Positions 7,076-16,522 of a stretch of 43,037 nucleotides of DNA are shown here, piece by piece. The notes below the pieces were generated by a model, which was not told the origin of the DNA, ran no database searches, and saw only the letters and a list, made by a program, of their open reading frames with translations. Origin of the DNA: Gammaproteobacteria bacterium (lineage in GTDB: Bacteria > Actinomycetota > Acidimicrobiia > Spongiisociales > UBA4744). How positions within the stretch are numbered: position 1 is the stretch's first letter; every line of letters begins with the position of its first letter. A program made the translations under genes and the position numbers. The stretch spans positions 1 through 43,037 of the forward strand of contig JAACED010000017.1 of the NCBI GenBank assembly GCA_011682695.1, written 5' to 3'.

Positions 7076-8330
7076 GCGAGTGGCTCAGACTGATCTCGGA
7101 CGTGGACGCGATTCGAGAGCAAAGACGCCCTGTCGATTCTGCAACCCTTCGCGAAGCCTCGGTGATCGTCGAAGACATCCGCCGAAACGGTGAGGAAGCG
7201 TTGCGTCGACACAGCGAACGGTTGGGGGACCTCGAGCCCGGTGAGACTCTTGTCGCGACCCGTCGCGATCTTGACGGGGCACTCGCCGGCCTCGACGAAC
7301 ATCGGCGGCAGCTCCTCGACAGGGCGGCACAACAGATCAGGGCCTTCGCCGAAGCCCAGCGGGGCGCCATCGACAACATTGACGTGGGGGTGCCGGGAGG
7401 GCGGGCCGGGCATTCGTGGATCCCCGTGAGAACTGCCGGGGCCTATGCGCCGGGCGGCCGGTATCCGCTCCCTTCCTCGGTTCTGATGACCGTGATCCCG
7501 GCCCGGGTTGCAGGTGTCGAGAGAGTCTGGGTGGCTTCGCCCAAGCCGACCCGGCTCACGATGGGCGCCGCAGCGCTGGCGGGCGCCGATGGGTTGCTCA
7601 AGGTGGGTGGCGCACAGGCCATAGCGGCGCTCTCGTTCGGCATCCTCTCCCCACCATGTGACATGGTCGTCGGTCCGGGGAATCGTTGGGTGACAGCGGC
7701 CAAGAAGCTCTTGTTCGGCGAGATCGGTATCGACGGGCTGGCCGGGCCCAGTGAGATCGTTGTCATCGCCGAGGCCTCGGCCGATCCCCGCCTGGTTGCT
7801 GCCGACCTCCTCGCTCAGGCCGAGCACGATGTCGACGCTCTCCCCATCCTGATTACGACGAGCAGCTCACTTCGTGAGAACGTGGAACTCCAGATCACCA
7901 GACAACTCCAGGACCTGGCTACGGCCGATGTGGCTGCGGTGGCCCTCGGCAATGGGTTTTGCACGATCGTGGACGATTTGGAGCAAGCCGCGACGCTCAG
8001 CGAACGGATCGCCCCTGAGCATCTCGCCCTCCACGTCTCCAACCCCGAAGCGCTGGCCGGCGAGCTCAGGTCATACGGCTCGCTGTTCGTGGGCGAGACC
8101 AGCGCCGAGGTAGCGCCGAGGTGTTTGCGGACTATGGGATCGGACCCAACCATGTTCTTCCCACCGGAGGGGGAGCCAGGTTTCAGTCCGGGCTCTCTGT
8201 GATGACGTTTCTCAAGGCACCGACGTGGATCAAGCTCACCAAACCACACGAAGTCGTGGCCGACAGTGCAGCCCTGGCGCGGATCGAGGGACTCGAAGCC
8301 CATGCCCGCGCGGCCGAATTCCGGCGCTGA
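7072..8330 (+). pseudogene. hisD: Histidinol dehydrogenase, frameshifted by an 11-bp tandem duplication
   Basis: HisD oxidises histidinol to histidine in two NAD-dependent steps. The frame from GTG 7072 carries clear HisD sequence (GAYAPGGRYPLPSSVLMTVI, VGPGNRWVTAAK, AGPSEIVVIA, QAEHDVDA, APEHLALH) up to SYGSLFVGETSAEV, then turns to unrelated residues and stops at 8202. The proper continuation (FADYGIGPNHVLPTGGGARF to AEFRR) is in the next frame and ends at 8330. The switch lies where AGCGCCGAGGT occurs twice in a row (8101-8111 and 8112-8122). Removing one copy restores a normal 415-residue HisD. Without the C-terminal part the enzyme should be inactive, so this is either a real mutation or an assembly fault. 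Confidence 0.9.
8101..8122 (+). repeat. 11-bp perfect tandem duplication inside hisD
   Basis: AGCGCCGAGGT is present twice, back to back (8101-8111, 8112-8122). The second copy shifts the reading frame of hisD. One copy fits the conserved protein exactly. Slippage or deletion could restore the frame. Confidence 0.95.
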
Positions 8331-8508
8331 GCGCTCGGCGGGGTTCTCGCCGGATCGAGGTGAGCCCGCCGTGGCGACAGAGAAGGGTCGGAAGGACGGC
8401 CTTTGTTCGCTCTCGGCACCCGTTACGCGGACACCGAGGCGCCGGCACAGATCCGTGGTGACGCGCCCGAGTGCCATGTCACCGGGCAGTTGGGGTCGTC
8501 GTCGGCAC

Positions 8509-9573
8509 TCAGCCGGTGGACGCCACCCGCGCCGCGATACGGTCGCCGATCTGTGCCGTCGTGGCGCCCATCTCGGGTCCGCTCATCGATGTGAGTTCGG
8601 ACAGCACCGCGCTTGCCGCCGCCTCCACCGTCCGGGCGGCATCGGTCTCACCCAGGGATGCCAGACACATGGCAGCCGAGAGGACCGATGCGACCGGGTT
8701 TGCCCAACCCCTGCCGGCGATGTCTGGTGCCGAGCCGTGGACCGGCTCGAACATCGAAGGGTGATCGCCGGGAGGGTTGAGATTCCCGCTGGCGGCCAAT
8801 CCCATCCCGCCCTGGACGGCAGCTCCCAGGTCGGTGATGATATCCCCGAACAGGTTGTCGGTTACGACCACGTCGAACCGCTCCGGTTCCGTCACCAGGT
8901 AGAGGCACATCGCGTCGACGTGGACATAGTCGAGTGTCACTTTCGGGAACTCGGCCGAAACCTCCTCCGCTGTTCTGGTCCACAGGTCGCCGGCGTAAAC
9001 GAGGACATTGGTCTTGTGGCACAGCGTGAGTCTCCCGCTGCGCCGCTCCGCCTCGGCGAAGGCGTAGCGGACCACCCGTTCGACGCCCCTGCGGGTGTTG
9101 ATCGACTCCTGCGTCGCCACCTCATTGGAGGTTCCTCTTCGCAGCGTCCCCCCCGCGCCCACATAGGGCCCTTCTGTGTTCTCCCTGACCACCACCAGGT
9201 CGCAGCGGTCCGGTGTCAGGCCGACGATCGGTGAAGAGACCCCCGGATACAGCTTCACGGGACGCAGGTTGACATACAGGTCGAAGTTGAACCGAAGCCG
9301 CAGCAGCAGGCCTCGTTCGAGCACTCCGGGACGAACATCGGGGCTGCCGACCGCGCCCAACAGGATGGCGTCATGCTCGTCGAGCTCGGCCTCGATGGAG
9401 TCGGGGAGGACAGTCCCTGTCGCCAGGTAGAAGTCGCTTCCCAGGTCGTACCGGCTGGTCTCGACGGTGAATGAGAATCGTTCCGCCGCCGCCGAGAGGA
9501 CTTTCAGCGCCTCGGCGGTGACCTCCGGTCCGATTCCATCGCCTCCGATCACCGCGATTCGATGCTTAGCCAT
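8509..9573 (-). CDS. leuB: 3-isopropylmalate dehydrogenase
   Basis: A 354-residue member of the isocitrate/isopropylmalate dehydrogenase family. Visible motifs are the N-terminal [24 protein letters not shown], the catalytic-lysine region [15 protein letters not shown] (typical of actinobacterial LeuB), the metal-binding [16 protein letters not shown] and the NAD-binding [13 protein letters not shown]. It oxidises and decarboxylates 3-isopropylmalate in leucine synthesis. ATG 9573 has GGAAGG 6 bases upstream. It follows leuA after 39 bases and is the last gene of the ilvB-N-C-leuA-B run; it converges with hisD across 178 bases in which only a weak hairpin (AAGG/CCTT near 8395) is seen. Confidence 0.95.
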   Translation of the reverse strand: MAKHRIAVIGGDGIGPEVTAEALKVLSAAAERFSFTVETSRYDLGSDFYLATGTVLPDSIEAELDEHDAILLGAVGSPDVRPGVLERGLLLRLRFNFDLYVNLRPVKLYPGVSSPIVGLTPDRCDLVVVRENTEGPYVGAGGTLRRGTSNEVATQESINTRRGVERVVRYAFAEAERRSGRLTLCHKTNVLVYAGDLWTRTAEEVSAEFPKVTLDYVHVDAMCLYLVTEPERFDVVVTDNLFGDIITDLGAAVQGGMGLAASGNLNPPGDHPSMFEPVHGSAPDIAGRGWANPVASVLSAAMCLASLGETDAARTVEAAASAVLSELTSMSGPEMGATTAQIGDRIAARVASTG

Positions 9574-9612
9574 GCTGTACCTTCCACACAGGGACGACGA
9601 GTGTACCGACGC

Positions 9613-11124
9613 TCAACACTGCCAGGATGCCTTGTCGAGTGCCGAGACGAACGCCTCCGCCGACCCTTCGACGACATCGGTAGAAACACTCCGTCCCGAG
9701 TAGGCACCGTCTCCGACCCTGACCACGACGTTCACCTCCGCCATGGCGTCCGCCCCGGAAGTCACAGGGACGACCCGGTAGTCGACCAGTGTCGCGTCCA
9801 GATCGAACGCCTGGCGGATCGCGGCGAAAGCAGCGTGCACCATGCCATCTCCCTCGCCGGTGAACTCTTGTTCGCTGCCGTTCATTCTCAGTCGTGCCAC
9901 CGCACGAGGCGTGATCTCGTTGCCTCCGGCGACGTGAAGCCCGACGAGTGCGGTGGACTGTTTTGGCTGGTGGACCTCATCCTCGATGATTACCCGGATC
10001 TCGGCCTCGGTGATGCGGATCTTGCGGTCGGCGAGCTGCTTGAACCGTTCGAACGCCTTGCCGAACGCCTCGTCCTCCAGGGTGATTCCCATCTTGGTGA
10101 GCGTGTCGGCGAAGCCGGCCCTCCCCGAGTGCTTCCCCAGGACGATCTGGCCGCCCTCCTGGCCGACGGAGGCGGCGTCCATGATCTCGTAGGTGAGACG
10201 GTCCCGCAGGACACCATGCTGGTGGATGCCTGCCTCGTGGGCGAAGGCGTTGCGTCCCACGACCGCCTTGTTGTACTGAACCGGGTAGCCGGTGAGTCGC
10301 GAAACCAGCCGGGATGTTTCGAAGATCTGGGTGGTGTCGGCTCCGACCGTGACGCCAAAGCGGTCGGATCGGGTCCGCACTGCCATGATCACCTCCTCGA
10401 TCGAGGTGTTCCCGGCGCGTTCGCCGATCCCGTTGATGGCCCCTTCGATCTGGCGGGCCCCGGCGGAGATCGCCGACAGCGAGTTGGCCACGGCCAACCC
10501 GAGGTCGTTGTGGCAGTGGGTCGAGATGATCACGTCATCCCTGCCGTTTCGAACTTCGGCGTACACCCGGCGGATGAGTTCCACGAAGTCGGTGGGTGTG
10601 GCATAGCCGACGGTGTCGGGAATGTTGATGGTGGTTGCGCCTGCTTCGACCGCTGCTTTGCACACGGCTATCAGAAAGTCGGGGTCGGTTCGGGTGGCGT
10701 CCTGAGGGCTGAACTCGACGTCGTCGCAGTAGCTCCGGGCCCTCTTCACACCCTCGGCCGACGCCGCGAACACCTCATCGGGCGTCATGCGCAGCATCTT
10801 CTCCATGTGTACCGGGGAGGTGGACATGAAGACGTGGATGCGGGCCTGCTCGGCGCGACGAAGCGCATCCCAGGCCTGATCGATGTCGTCCGGGTTGGCC
10901 CGGGCCAGGCTGGCGATGACCGGTCCCTTCACCTTCTCCGCGATGCGGGATACGGCATCGAAGTCCCCCGGAGAGGACGCGGCGAAGCCGGCTTCGATTA
11001 CGTCGACGCGCAGCTTGGCGAGCTGTTGGGCAATGGCCACCTTCTCATCAGGGGAAAGGGCGATTCCTGGAGCCTGTTCCCCATCACGCAGGGTGGTGTC
11101 GAAAATGATCAAACGGTCGGACAT
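9613..11124 (-). CDS. leuA: 2-isopropylmalate synthase
   Basis: A 503-residue LeuA, committing 2-oxoisovalerate and acetyl-CoA to leucine. The N-terminal DTTLRDGEQAPG, the metal-binding THCHNDLG and the GIHQHGVL segment belong to the catalytic TIM barrel (about 1-330). Residues about 375-503 form the C-terminal LeuA dimer domain, the usual site of leucine feedback inhibition. The start ATG has AAGGAG 6 bases upstream. The 162 bases between ilvC and leuA contain a candidate leader peptide and GC-rich hairpins, which may add a leucine-specific control point inside the operon. Confidence 0.96.
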   Translation of the reverse strand: MSDRLIIFDTTLRDGEQAPGIALSPDEKVAIAQQLAKLRVDVIEAGFAASSPGDFDAVSRIAEKVKGPVIASLARANPDDIDQAWDALRRAEQARIHVFMSTSPVHMEKMLRMTPDEVFAASAEGVKRARSYCDDVEFSPQDATRTDPDFLIAVCKAAVEAGATTINIPDTVGYATPTDFVELIRRVYAEVRNGRDDVIISTHCHNDLGLAVANSLSAISAGARQIEGAINGIGERAGNTSIEEVIMAVRTRSDRFGVTVGADTTQIFETSRLVSRLTGYPVQYNKAVVGRNAFAHEAGIHQHGVLRDRLTYEIMDAASVGQEGGQIVLGKHSGRAGFADTLTKMGITLEDEAFGKAFERFKQLADRKIRITEAEIRVIIEDEVHQPKQSTALVGLHVAGGNEITPRAVARLRMNGSEQEFTGEGDGMVHAAFAAIRQAFDLDATLVDYRVVPVTSGADAMAEVNVVVRVGDGAYSGRSVSTDVVEGSAEAFVSALDKASWQC

Positions 11125-11206
11125 GGCAAACTCCTTGTTCTGTCGTTGCCGGTGAGTTCCGGCGCGGGGCGACGGCAGGCGTGGACCTGCGTACCGGGGG
11201 GCCGGG

Positions 11207-11284
11207 TCAGCCGATGAAGCTGCCCGGCCCGGGAAGCACGAGAAGTCTCCAACCGGGGAGTCGAGCCATTCCAGCGTTCCGCAT
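11207..11284 (-). CDS. Candidate leucine leader peptide upstream of leuA
   Basis: A 25-codon ORF starts 2 bases after the ilvC stop codon, with GGGGTGA directly upstream as a possible ribosome binding site. Residues 9-18 read LPGWRLLVLP, with four Leu codons, all CTC or CTT. Its last codons and the bases after its stop can form a strong GC stem (CCGGGCCGGG with CCCGGCCCCCCGG), and two more hairpins lie before leuA. No U-run is present, so control would more likely act on translation of leuA than on termination. It could equally be a chance ORF. Confidence 0.4.
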   Translation of the reverse strand: MRNAGMARLPGWRLLVLPGPGSFIG

Positions 11285-11286
11285 GC

Positions 11287-12294
11287 TCACCCCGGGGGTT
11301 GCTTCGGGTCGAGGAAGGGCATCATCTGGCGAAGGCTGCGTCCCACCTGCTCGACGAGATGTTCGCGATCCTGGGCACGGCGCTCCAAGAGGAACGGGGC
11401 TCCGGCCCGGGCCTGGGACATCCACTCTTTGGCGAAGGCACCCGACTGGATCTCGTCGAGCACGTCCTTCATCGCCGCCTTGGTCTGGTCGGTGACGATG
11501 CGAGGGCCGCGCGTGTAGTCGCCATACTCGGCGGTGTCGGAGACGCTGTAGCGCATCCACGAAAGCCCGCCTTCGAAGAGGAGGTCCACGATCAACTTCA
11601 GCTCGTGAAGGGTCTCGAAGTAGGCGGATTCGGGCTGGTACCCGGCTTCGACAAGCGTTTCGAAAGACGCTTTGATCAGGGACGAGACGCCACCGCACAG
11701 GATCACCTGTTCTCCGAACAGGTCCGTCTCCGTTTCTTCCCTGAAGGTCGTCTCCAGAACTCCGGCTCTGGTCCCACCGATTCCCCAGGCGTAGGAGAGA
11801 CCCAGATCGTGGGCGGCCCCGGTGGCGTCCTGGTGAACGGCCAAGAGGCAGGGGACGCCCGAAGTCTCCGTGAAGGTGCGACGAACCAGATGGCCCGGGC
11901 CCTTGGGCGCCACCATCACCACGTCCAGCCCTTCGGGGGGCTGAATGAACCCGAAGTGGATGTTGAAACCGTGGGCGAACATCAGGGCGTTGCCCGGCTC
12001 GAGGTGCGGTGCCACCTCGGCGGCGTACAGGTCGGCCATGTGCTGGTCGGGCACCAGGAGCATGACGACGTCCGCCCATGCGGCGGCGTCCGGGATGTCC
12101 ATCACCCGCAGGCCGGCCTCTTCGGCCTGTCCCCGGCTGCTCGAGTCGGAGCGGAGGCCGACGGCGACATCGACACCTGCTTCATTCAGGTTGAGCGCAT
12201 GGGCGTGCCCTTGGCTCCCATAGCCGATCACCGCCACCTTCCGGTCCCTGATGATCGATGGGTTGCTGTCTTGGTCGTAGTAGATGGTGGCCAT
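11287..12294 (-). CDS. ilvC: Ketol-acid reductoisomerase, class I
   Basis: A 335-residue enzyme converting acetolactate or acetohydroxybutyrate into the dihydroxy acids with NADPH. The N-terminal Rossmann domain carries [15 protein letters not shown]; the phosphate-binding loop LRSDSSS suggests NADPH use. The C-terminal knotted domain has the metal and acid residues in [10 protein letters not shown] and the ETLHEL helix. The length fits the short class I form. GAGAGGA lies just before ATG 12294, and ilvN ends 8 bases upstream. Unlike most gene pairs here, ilvC and leuA are well separated. Confidence 0.97.
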   Translation of the reverse strand: MATIYYDQDSNPSIIRDRKVAVIGYGSQGHAHALNLNEAGVDVAVGLRSDSSSRGQAEEAGLRVMDIPDAAAWADVVMLLVPDQHMADLYAAEVAPHLEPGNALMFAHGFNIHFGFIQPPEGLDVVMVAPKGPGHLVRRTFTETSGVPCLLAVHQDATGAAHDLGLSYAWGIGGTRAGVLETTFREETETDLFGEQVILCGGVSSLIKASFETLVEAGYQPESAYFETLHELKLIVDLLFEGGLSWMRYSVSDTAEYGDYTRGPRIVTDQTKAAMKDVLDEIQSGAFAKEWMSQARAGAPFLLERRAQDREHLVEQVGRSLRQMMPFLDPKQPPG

Positions 12295-12302
12295 GTTTCC
12301 TC

Positions 12303-12812
12303 TCAGCCGATCGCTCGCAAACTGGCGCTGTTGGTCTTCACTTCTCGGGCGATCGCTATCCGTCCGGACTTCACGAGATCGGTGATCCCATAGGGGCGGA
12401 CCAGGTTCAGGAAGTTCCTGAGCTTGGTCGGATCGCCGGTGACTTGGAAGGCGATCGTCGTAGGGCCGACGTCTACGGCCACCGCCTTGAAGATCGAAGC
12501 CACCTCCAATACCTCACTTCGACGGCTGGAGGGAGCGCTGACGCGCACGATCATGATTTCGCGCTCGAGTGACTGTTCGGGGTCGAGTTCGGCGATCTTC
12601 ACGACGTTGATCAGCTTGTGCAGTTGTTTTTGCACCTGCTCCAGTTCGGGTGCCTCGACCACGATCGTCATGAGCGCCATACCGTCGTCTCTGGCGGGGC
12701 CGACGGCCAGTGAGTGGATGTTGAATTCTCGGCGGGCCAGCAGCAGCGACACCCGCGCCAGCACCCCTGGCTTGTCCTCGACCAGAACCGACAGGGTGTG
12801 TTGAGTCTGCAT
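12303..12812 (-). CDS. ilvN: Acetolactate synthase small subunit
   Basis: The regulatory subunit (169 residues) of acetohydroxy acid synthase. It begins [20 protein letters not shown], the ACT-domain signature of IlvN/IlvH, which binds valine for feedback inhibition; a second ACT-like half follows from about residue 80. GTG 12824, overlapping the ilvB stop as GTGA, is an alternative start. ATG 12812 is preferred because homologues begin at this point and GTGAGG lies 6 bases upstream. Confidence 0.94.
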   Translation of the reverse strand: MQTQHTLSVLVEDKPGVLARVSLLLARREFNIHSLAVGPARDDGMALMTIVVEAPELEQVQKQLHKLINVVKIAELDPEQSLEREIMIVRVSAPSSRRSEVLEVASIFKAVAVDVGPTTIAFQVTGDPTKLRNFLNLVRPYGITDLVKSGRIAIAREVKTNSASLRAIG

Positions 12813-12820
12813 GGAGTGCC

Positions 12821-14563
12821 TCACGGTCGTATGTCCAATCTCGAGATGTCATTCGGGTTCCGCTTGACGGTCGTGCCGGGACCGGTCATCACTTCGTCGT
12901 TCGACCCACCGGCACGCACCATCGGGAAGACCATTTCATCCGGGTCGACGACAAACTCGACCACCACCGGTCGATCATCGATCGCCAGTGATTTCTCGAG
13001 GACCGGGGCGACTTCTTCGGGTGTTTGGGCACGCAGCCCCACACAGCCCATCCCCTCCACCATCTTGACGTAGTCGACCTCGTTGCCGAGCAGGGTGGCC
13101 GACAGGCGCCCGGAGTAGAAGAGTTCCTGCCACTGTTTCACCATGCCGTGGGCGCCATTGTTCATGACGGCGATCTTTATCGGGATCCGTTCCGTTGCGG
13201 CGGTGATCAGCTCCTGAAGGGTCATCTGGAAACAGCCGTCACCATCGATGGCGTATACGAGTTCGTCGGGCTTGCCGGCTTTGGCGCCGATGGCGGCCGG
13301 AACGGCGAACCCCATGGTGCCCAGCCCGCCCGAGTTGATCCAGCGCTGCGGTCTGTCGAACTTCCAGAACTGGGATGCCCACATCTGATGCTGTCCGACC
13401 CCGGAGACCAAGATGGCATCACCTCCGGTCAGCCGGTAGAGCTCCTCGATCACGTACTGGGGTTTGATCGGTCCGTCCGGCTGCTGGTCGTAGGTGAGCG
13501 GGTACTCGCGCTGCCATTCGTCCAGGACCGTCAGCCAGGATGTTCGATCGGGAACCTCCCGGTCTCCCCACTCTTCGAGCAGCTGCGTGAGCACGCGCCG
13601 GGCATCGCCGACGATCGGGACGTCCGCTTTGCGGACTTTGCCGATCTCGGCAGGATCGATGTCGGCGTGAATCACCTTGGCGTGGGGAGCGAACGAAGCC
13701 GGGTCGCCCGTGACACGATCGTCGAACCTGACGCCGATCGCGATCAGCAGGTCGGTCGTCTGCATGGCGGTGGTCGCCGTGTACGTTCCGTGCATGCCGG
13801 ACATGCCGAGCGCGAGCGGATGGTGATCCGGGAAGGCGCCACGCCCCATCAGGGTGGTCACCACCGGCAGGTTGGCCGCCTCGGCCAGCCTGCGCACCTC
13901 CCGGTGGGCGTTCGCCTTGATGATCCCGCCTCCGACGTACAGCACAGGGCGCTTGGCCGAAGCGATCAGCGATACGGCCTCCTTTGCCTTGCGGTAGTGT
14001 CCCTCCGCCGTCGGCTTGAACCCGGGCAGGTTTATCTCTCGTGGCGCATGGGTTGTGGCTGAGGCGGCAAGCACGTCTTTGGGGATGTCGATCAGCACCG
14101 GGCCCGGTCGTCCGGTGGCCGCGATGTGAAACGCCTCATGGACCGCGTCGGCGATGTCGTCCGGGTCGGTTATGAAGTAGTTGTGCTTGGTGGCGGACAT
14201 TGTGATGCCGACCGTGTACGCCTCCTGGAAGGCATCGTTGCCGACCGAGTGGGTGGCGACCTGACCGGTGATCGCGACCAACGGAACCGAGTCGATGAGG
14301 GCGTCGGCAAGCGGGGTGACCAGATTCGTGGCCCCCGGGCCCGAAGTGGCGATGCATACTCCGACCCTGCCGGTTGCCCAGGCGAAACCCTCGGCCATGT
14401 GACCTGCACCCTGCTCGTGGCGGGCGAGGATGTGGCGGATCGGGCTGTCGTAGAGGGGATCGTAGGCGGGGAGGATCGCGCCACCGGGTACGCCGAATAC
14501 GACGTCCACACCTTCCGCCTCGAGGGAGGTGATAAGAACTTCGGCTCCGGTTCTCTTGGTCAA
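12821..14563 (-). CDS. ilvB: Acetolactate synthase large subunit
   Basis: A 580-residue thiamine-diphosphate enzyme, the first shared step of isoleucine and valine synthesis. The catalytic Glu lies in ARHEQGAGHMAEGFA, the FAD/middle domain in the central third, and the ThDP motif runs from IDGDGCFQMT to VMNNG. The ThDP-proximal NNGYLGMV of most enzymes reads NNGAHGMV here, a local variation next to a conserved WQELFY. It starts at TTG 14563 with AAAGGA 7 bases upstream; no better start lies near. Expression is probably set by the attenuator upstream. Confidence 0.96.
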   Translation of the reverse strand: MTKRTGAEVLITSLEAEGVDVVFGVPGGAILPAYDPLYDSPIRHILARHEQGAGHMAEGFAWATGRVGVCIATSGPGATNLVTPLADALIDSVPLVAITGQVATHSVGNDAFQEAYTVGITMSATKHNYFITDPDDIADAVHEAFHIAATGRPGPVLIDIPKDVLAASATTHAPREINLPGFKPTAEGHYRKAKEAVSLIASAKRPVLYVGGGIIKANAHREVRRLAEAANLPVVTTLMGRGAFPDHHPLALGMSGMHGTYTATTAMQTTDLLIAIGVRFDDRVTGDPASFAPHAKVIHADIDPAEIGKVRKADVPIVGDARRVLTQLLEEWGDREVPDRTSWLTVLDEWQREYPLTYDQQPDGPIKPQYVIEELYRLTGGDAILVSGVGQHQMWASQFWKFDRPQRWINSGGLGTMGFAVPAAIGAKAGKPDELVYAIDGDGCFQMTLQELITAATERIPIKIAVMNNGAHGMVKQWQELFYSGRLSATLLGNEVDYVKMVEGMGCVGLRAQTPEEVAPVLEKSLAIDDRPVVVEFVVDPDEMVFPMVRAGGSNDEVMTGPGTTVKRNPNDISRLDIRP

Positions 14564-14616
14564 GGGCTGGTCCTTTCAGTGGTTGGGCGGGCGGAGCGCC
14601 AGGGCGGTCAGGGTGC

Positions 14617-14641
14617 AAAAAACCCTCCACTGTGAGGAGGG
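14617..14641 (-). terminator. ilv attenuator terminator
   Basis: On the minus strand CCCTCC pairs with GGAGGG around a 7-base loop and is followed at once by six U residues (14622-14617). It lies between the leader peptide and ilvB and is an excellent intrinsic terminator placed to cut off transcription before ilvB. Confidence 0.88.
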
Positions 14642-14647
14642 CTGGGG

Positions 14648-14679
14648 AACGCACACATCGGGTTTGGGATGCGTGCGTT
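14648..14679 (-). promoter_or_regulatory. Pause/anti-antiterminator hairpin of the ilv leader
   Basis: A 12-bp stem (one G-U pair) is formed by 14668-14679 and 14648-14659 around an 8-base loop. The first arm begins inside the leader-peptide stop codon, so a ribosome on the Ile-Leu-Val-Leu codons or on the stop would interfere with it, as expected for the 1:2 hairpin of an attenuator. I could not find a convincing alternative pairing that would act as antiterminator. Confidence 0.65.
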
Positions 14680-14710
14680 ACGTAAGTACCAGAATGTCGT
14701 AGTGATTCAT
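14678..14710 (-). CDS. Ile-Leu-Val leader peptide of the ilvB operon
   Basis: A 10-residue ORF encodes MNHYDILVLT, with ATT-CTG-GTA-CTT as four consecutive branched-chain codons (14695-14684). It sits between a consensus promoter and a terminator directly before ilvB. Branched-chain leader peptides of this kind regulate ilv operons in many bacteria, including actinobacteria. The predicted transcription start lies within a few bases of its ATG and no ribosome binding site is visible, so it is probably read from a leaderless or nearly leaderless mRNA. Confidence 0.87.
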   Translation of the reverse strand: MNHYDILVLT

Positions 14711-14719
14711 TAGCGGGGA

Positions 14720-14748
14720 AACTTACGCATCGGCGACGGCATTGTCAA
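14720..14748 (-). promoter_or_regulatory. Promoter of the ilvB-ilvN-ilvC-leuA-leuB operon
   Basis: On the minus strand a perfect TTGACA (14748-14743), a 17-base spacer and TAAGTT (14725-14720) make a strong housekeeping promoter. It ends 9 bases before the leader-peptide ATG and overlaps the short region shared with divergent ilvD. Confidence 0.85.
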
Positions 14749-14784
14749 CCATTGGCCTATGTCGCGGGCCGGGGCTTCGATGCG

Positions 14785-14790
14785 TATGAT
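14785..14790 (+). promoter_or_regulatory. -10 box of a leaderless ilvD transcript
   Basis: TATGAT ends 7 bases before ATG 14798. This spacing places the transcription start on the start codon itself. No ribosome binding site is visible, which agrees with leaderless translation and supports ATG 14798 over the in-frame ATGs at 14759, 14780 and 14786. Confidence 0.65.
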
Positions 14791-14797
14791 CCCCGTC

Positions 14798-16465
14798 ATG
14801 GCACGCAAGATCCACTCTCAAGACGTCACCGAGGGTCCCTCCAAGGCAGGTGCCCGGGCCATGCTCCGGGCGGTTGGGCTCACGGATGAGGATTTCACCA
14901 AGCCGCAGATCGGGTTGGTCTCGGCCGGAAACGAGGTTACACCGTGCAACCTCAGCGGTCCGCGCCTCTCTGAGCACGCCAAGCAGGGCGTGCGCGATCA
15001 GGGAGGTGTCGGCCTGGTGTTTGCCACCATTGCCGTATCCGATGGGATTGCGATGGGCCACGAGGGGATGCGCGCCTCTCTCGTGTCGCGGGAGGTGATC
15101 GCCGACTCGGTCGAGCTGGTCATGCACGCCGAGCGTTTCGACGGCATGGTCACCATCGCCGGCTGCGACAAGTCGCTTCCGGGAATGTTGATGGCAGCGG
15201 CCCGGACCAACCTACCGAGCGTCTTCCTCTACGGAGGCTCGAGTCTGCCGGGACGCTGGCGGGGGAAGGACATCTCGATCGTCGACGTTTTCGAAGGGAT
15301 CGGCGCCTTCTCGGAGGGGACCCTCACCAAGGAGGAGCTGCTCGAGATCGAACGCCACGCCTGTCCAGGGGAGGGCTCCTGCGCCGGAATGTTCACTGCC
15401 AACACGATGGCTTCGGTCGGTGAGGCAATGGGCATGTCGCTGCCCGGCTCGGCGGCGGTTCCCGCCACTGATCCACGTCTTGACGAATTCGCGGTGGCTT
15501 CGGGCAAGGCGGTGATGGCGTTGCTCGAAGCGGACATCCGACCTCGACGCATCATGACCCGACCGGCGTTCGAGAATGCCATCACCACCGTGATGGCATT
15601 GGGTGGCTCCACCAACGCCGTGCTGCATCTGTTGGCCATCGCTCATGAGGCCGGAGTCGAACTGACCCTCGAGGACTTCGATCGGATTTCGCGCCGGACA
15701 CCCCACATCGGTGATCTCAAACCGTTCGGGCACTACCACATGGTCGATCTGGACCGGATCGGCGGCGTGCCGGTGGTCCTCAAGGTGCTGCTCGACGCCG
15801 GGCTGCTGGAGGGTGACGTTTTGACCGTGACCGGTACGACCATGGCCGAGAACCTGGCCGCGGTGGAGGTTCCAGACGGCCAGGACGTGCTGGCTCCGGT
15901 AGATCGTCCGCTGGCCGGCGAGGGGGGCATCGCCGTGCTGCGTGGCTCGCTCGCTCCCGAAGGAGCAGTCGTCAAGGTTGCCGGAGTCGAGCTCGACTCG
16001 TTCGAAGGCCCTGCCCGGGTGTTCGATGGCGAGCAGGGGGCCCTCGATGCCCTGTTCAAACATCAGATTCGGCACGGGGACGTCGTCGTTATCCGCACCG
16101 AAGGACCCAAGGGAGGGCCCGGGATGCGGGAGATGTTGCAGATCACGGCGGGGATCAAAGGTGCAGGGTTGGGCAAGGACGTGCTGCTCATCACGGACGG
16201 TCGCTTCTCCGGTGGCACGACCGGGCTGTGTGTCGGGCACGTTGCCCCCGAATCCGAGGTGGGTGGGCCGCTGGCGCTGGTCGAGGAAAACGATCGTATC
16301 CGTGTCGACCTTCCCGGTCGCACCCTCGATCTCCTGGTGGACGAGGGAACGCTGGGCCGGCGGCGGGCGCACTGGAAGCCTCATGCGCCTCGATACCCTT
16401 CCGGGGCGTTGGCCAAGTACGCCAAGCTCGTGGGTTCTGCCGAACGGGGCGCCGTCACCGGCTGA
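14798..16465 (+). CDS. ilvD: Dihydroxy-acid dehydratase
   Basis: A 555-residue Fe-S dehydratase making the 2-oxo acids of valine and isoleucine. The three cluster cysteines are visible in [20 protein letters not shown] and [16 protein letters not shown]; this spacing is that of the IlvD/Edd family. [20 protein letters not shown] near the C-terminus is a further signature. It diverges from the ilvB operon and has its own -10 box, so it escapes the ilvB attenuator. The next gene, leuD, converges with it 57 bases downstream with no clear terminator between. Confidence 0.96.
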   Translation: MARKIHSQDVTEGPSKAGARAMLRAVGLTDEDFTKPQIGLVSAGNEVTPCNLSGPRLSEHAKQGVRDQGGVGLVFATIAVSDGIAMGHEGMRASLVSREVIADSVELVMHAERFDGMVTIAGCDKSLPGMLMAAARTNLPSVFLYGGSSLPGRWRGKDISIVDVFEGIGAFSEGTLTKEELLEIERHACPGEGSCAGMFTANTMASVGEAMGMSLPGSAAVPATDPRLDEFAVASGKAVMALLEADIRPRRIMTRPAFENAITTVMALGGSTNAVLHLLAIAHEAGVELTLEDFDRISRRTPHIGDLKPFGHYHMVDLDRIGGVPVVLKVLLDAGLLEGDVLTVTGTTMAENLAAVEVPDGQDVLAPVDRPLAGEGGIAVLRGSLAPEGAVVKVAGVELDSFEGPARVFDGEQGALDALFKHQIRHGDVVVIRTEGPKGGPGMREMLQITAGIKGAGLGKDVLLITDGRFSGGTTGLCVGHVAPESEVGGPLALVEENDRIRVDLPGRTLDLLVDEGTLGRRRAHWKPHAPRYPSGALAKYAKLVGSAERGAVTG

Positions 16466-16522
16466 TGCACAACTCCTGGCGAGCTTGCGCATCGACGAAG
16501 TCGCGGGCGTGTCGGCGCCGGG

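Noticed and set aside
9562-11217. Plus-strand open frame of 551 codons across leuA
   Set aside because: Antisense shadow of leuA caused by high GC; the minus-strand protein is clearly 2-isopropylmalate synthase.
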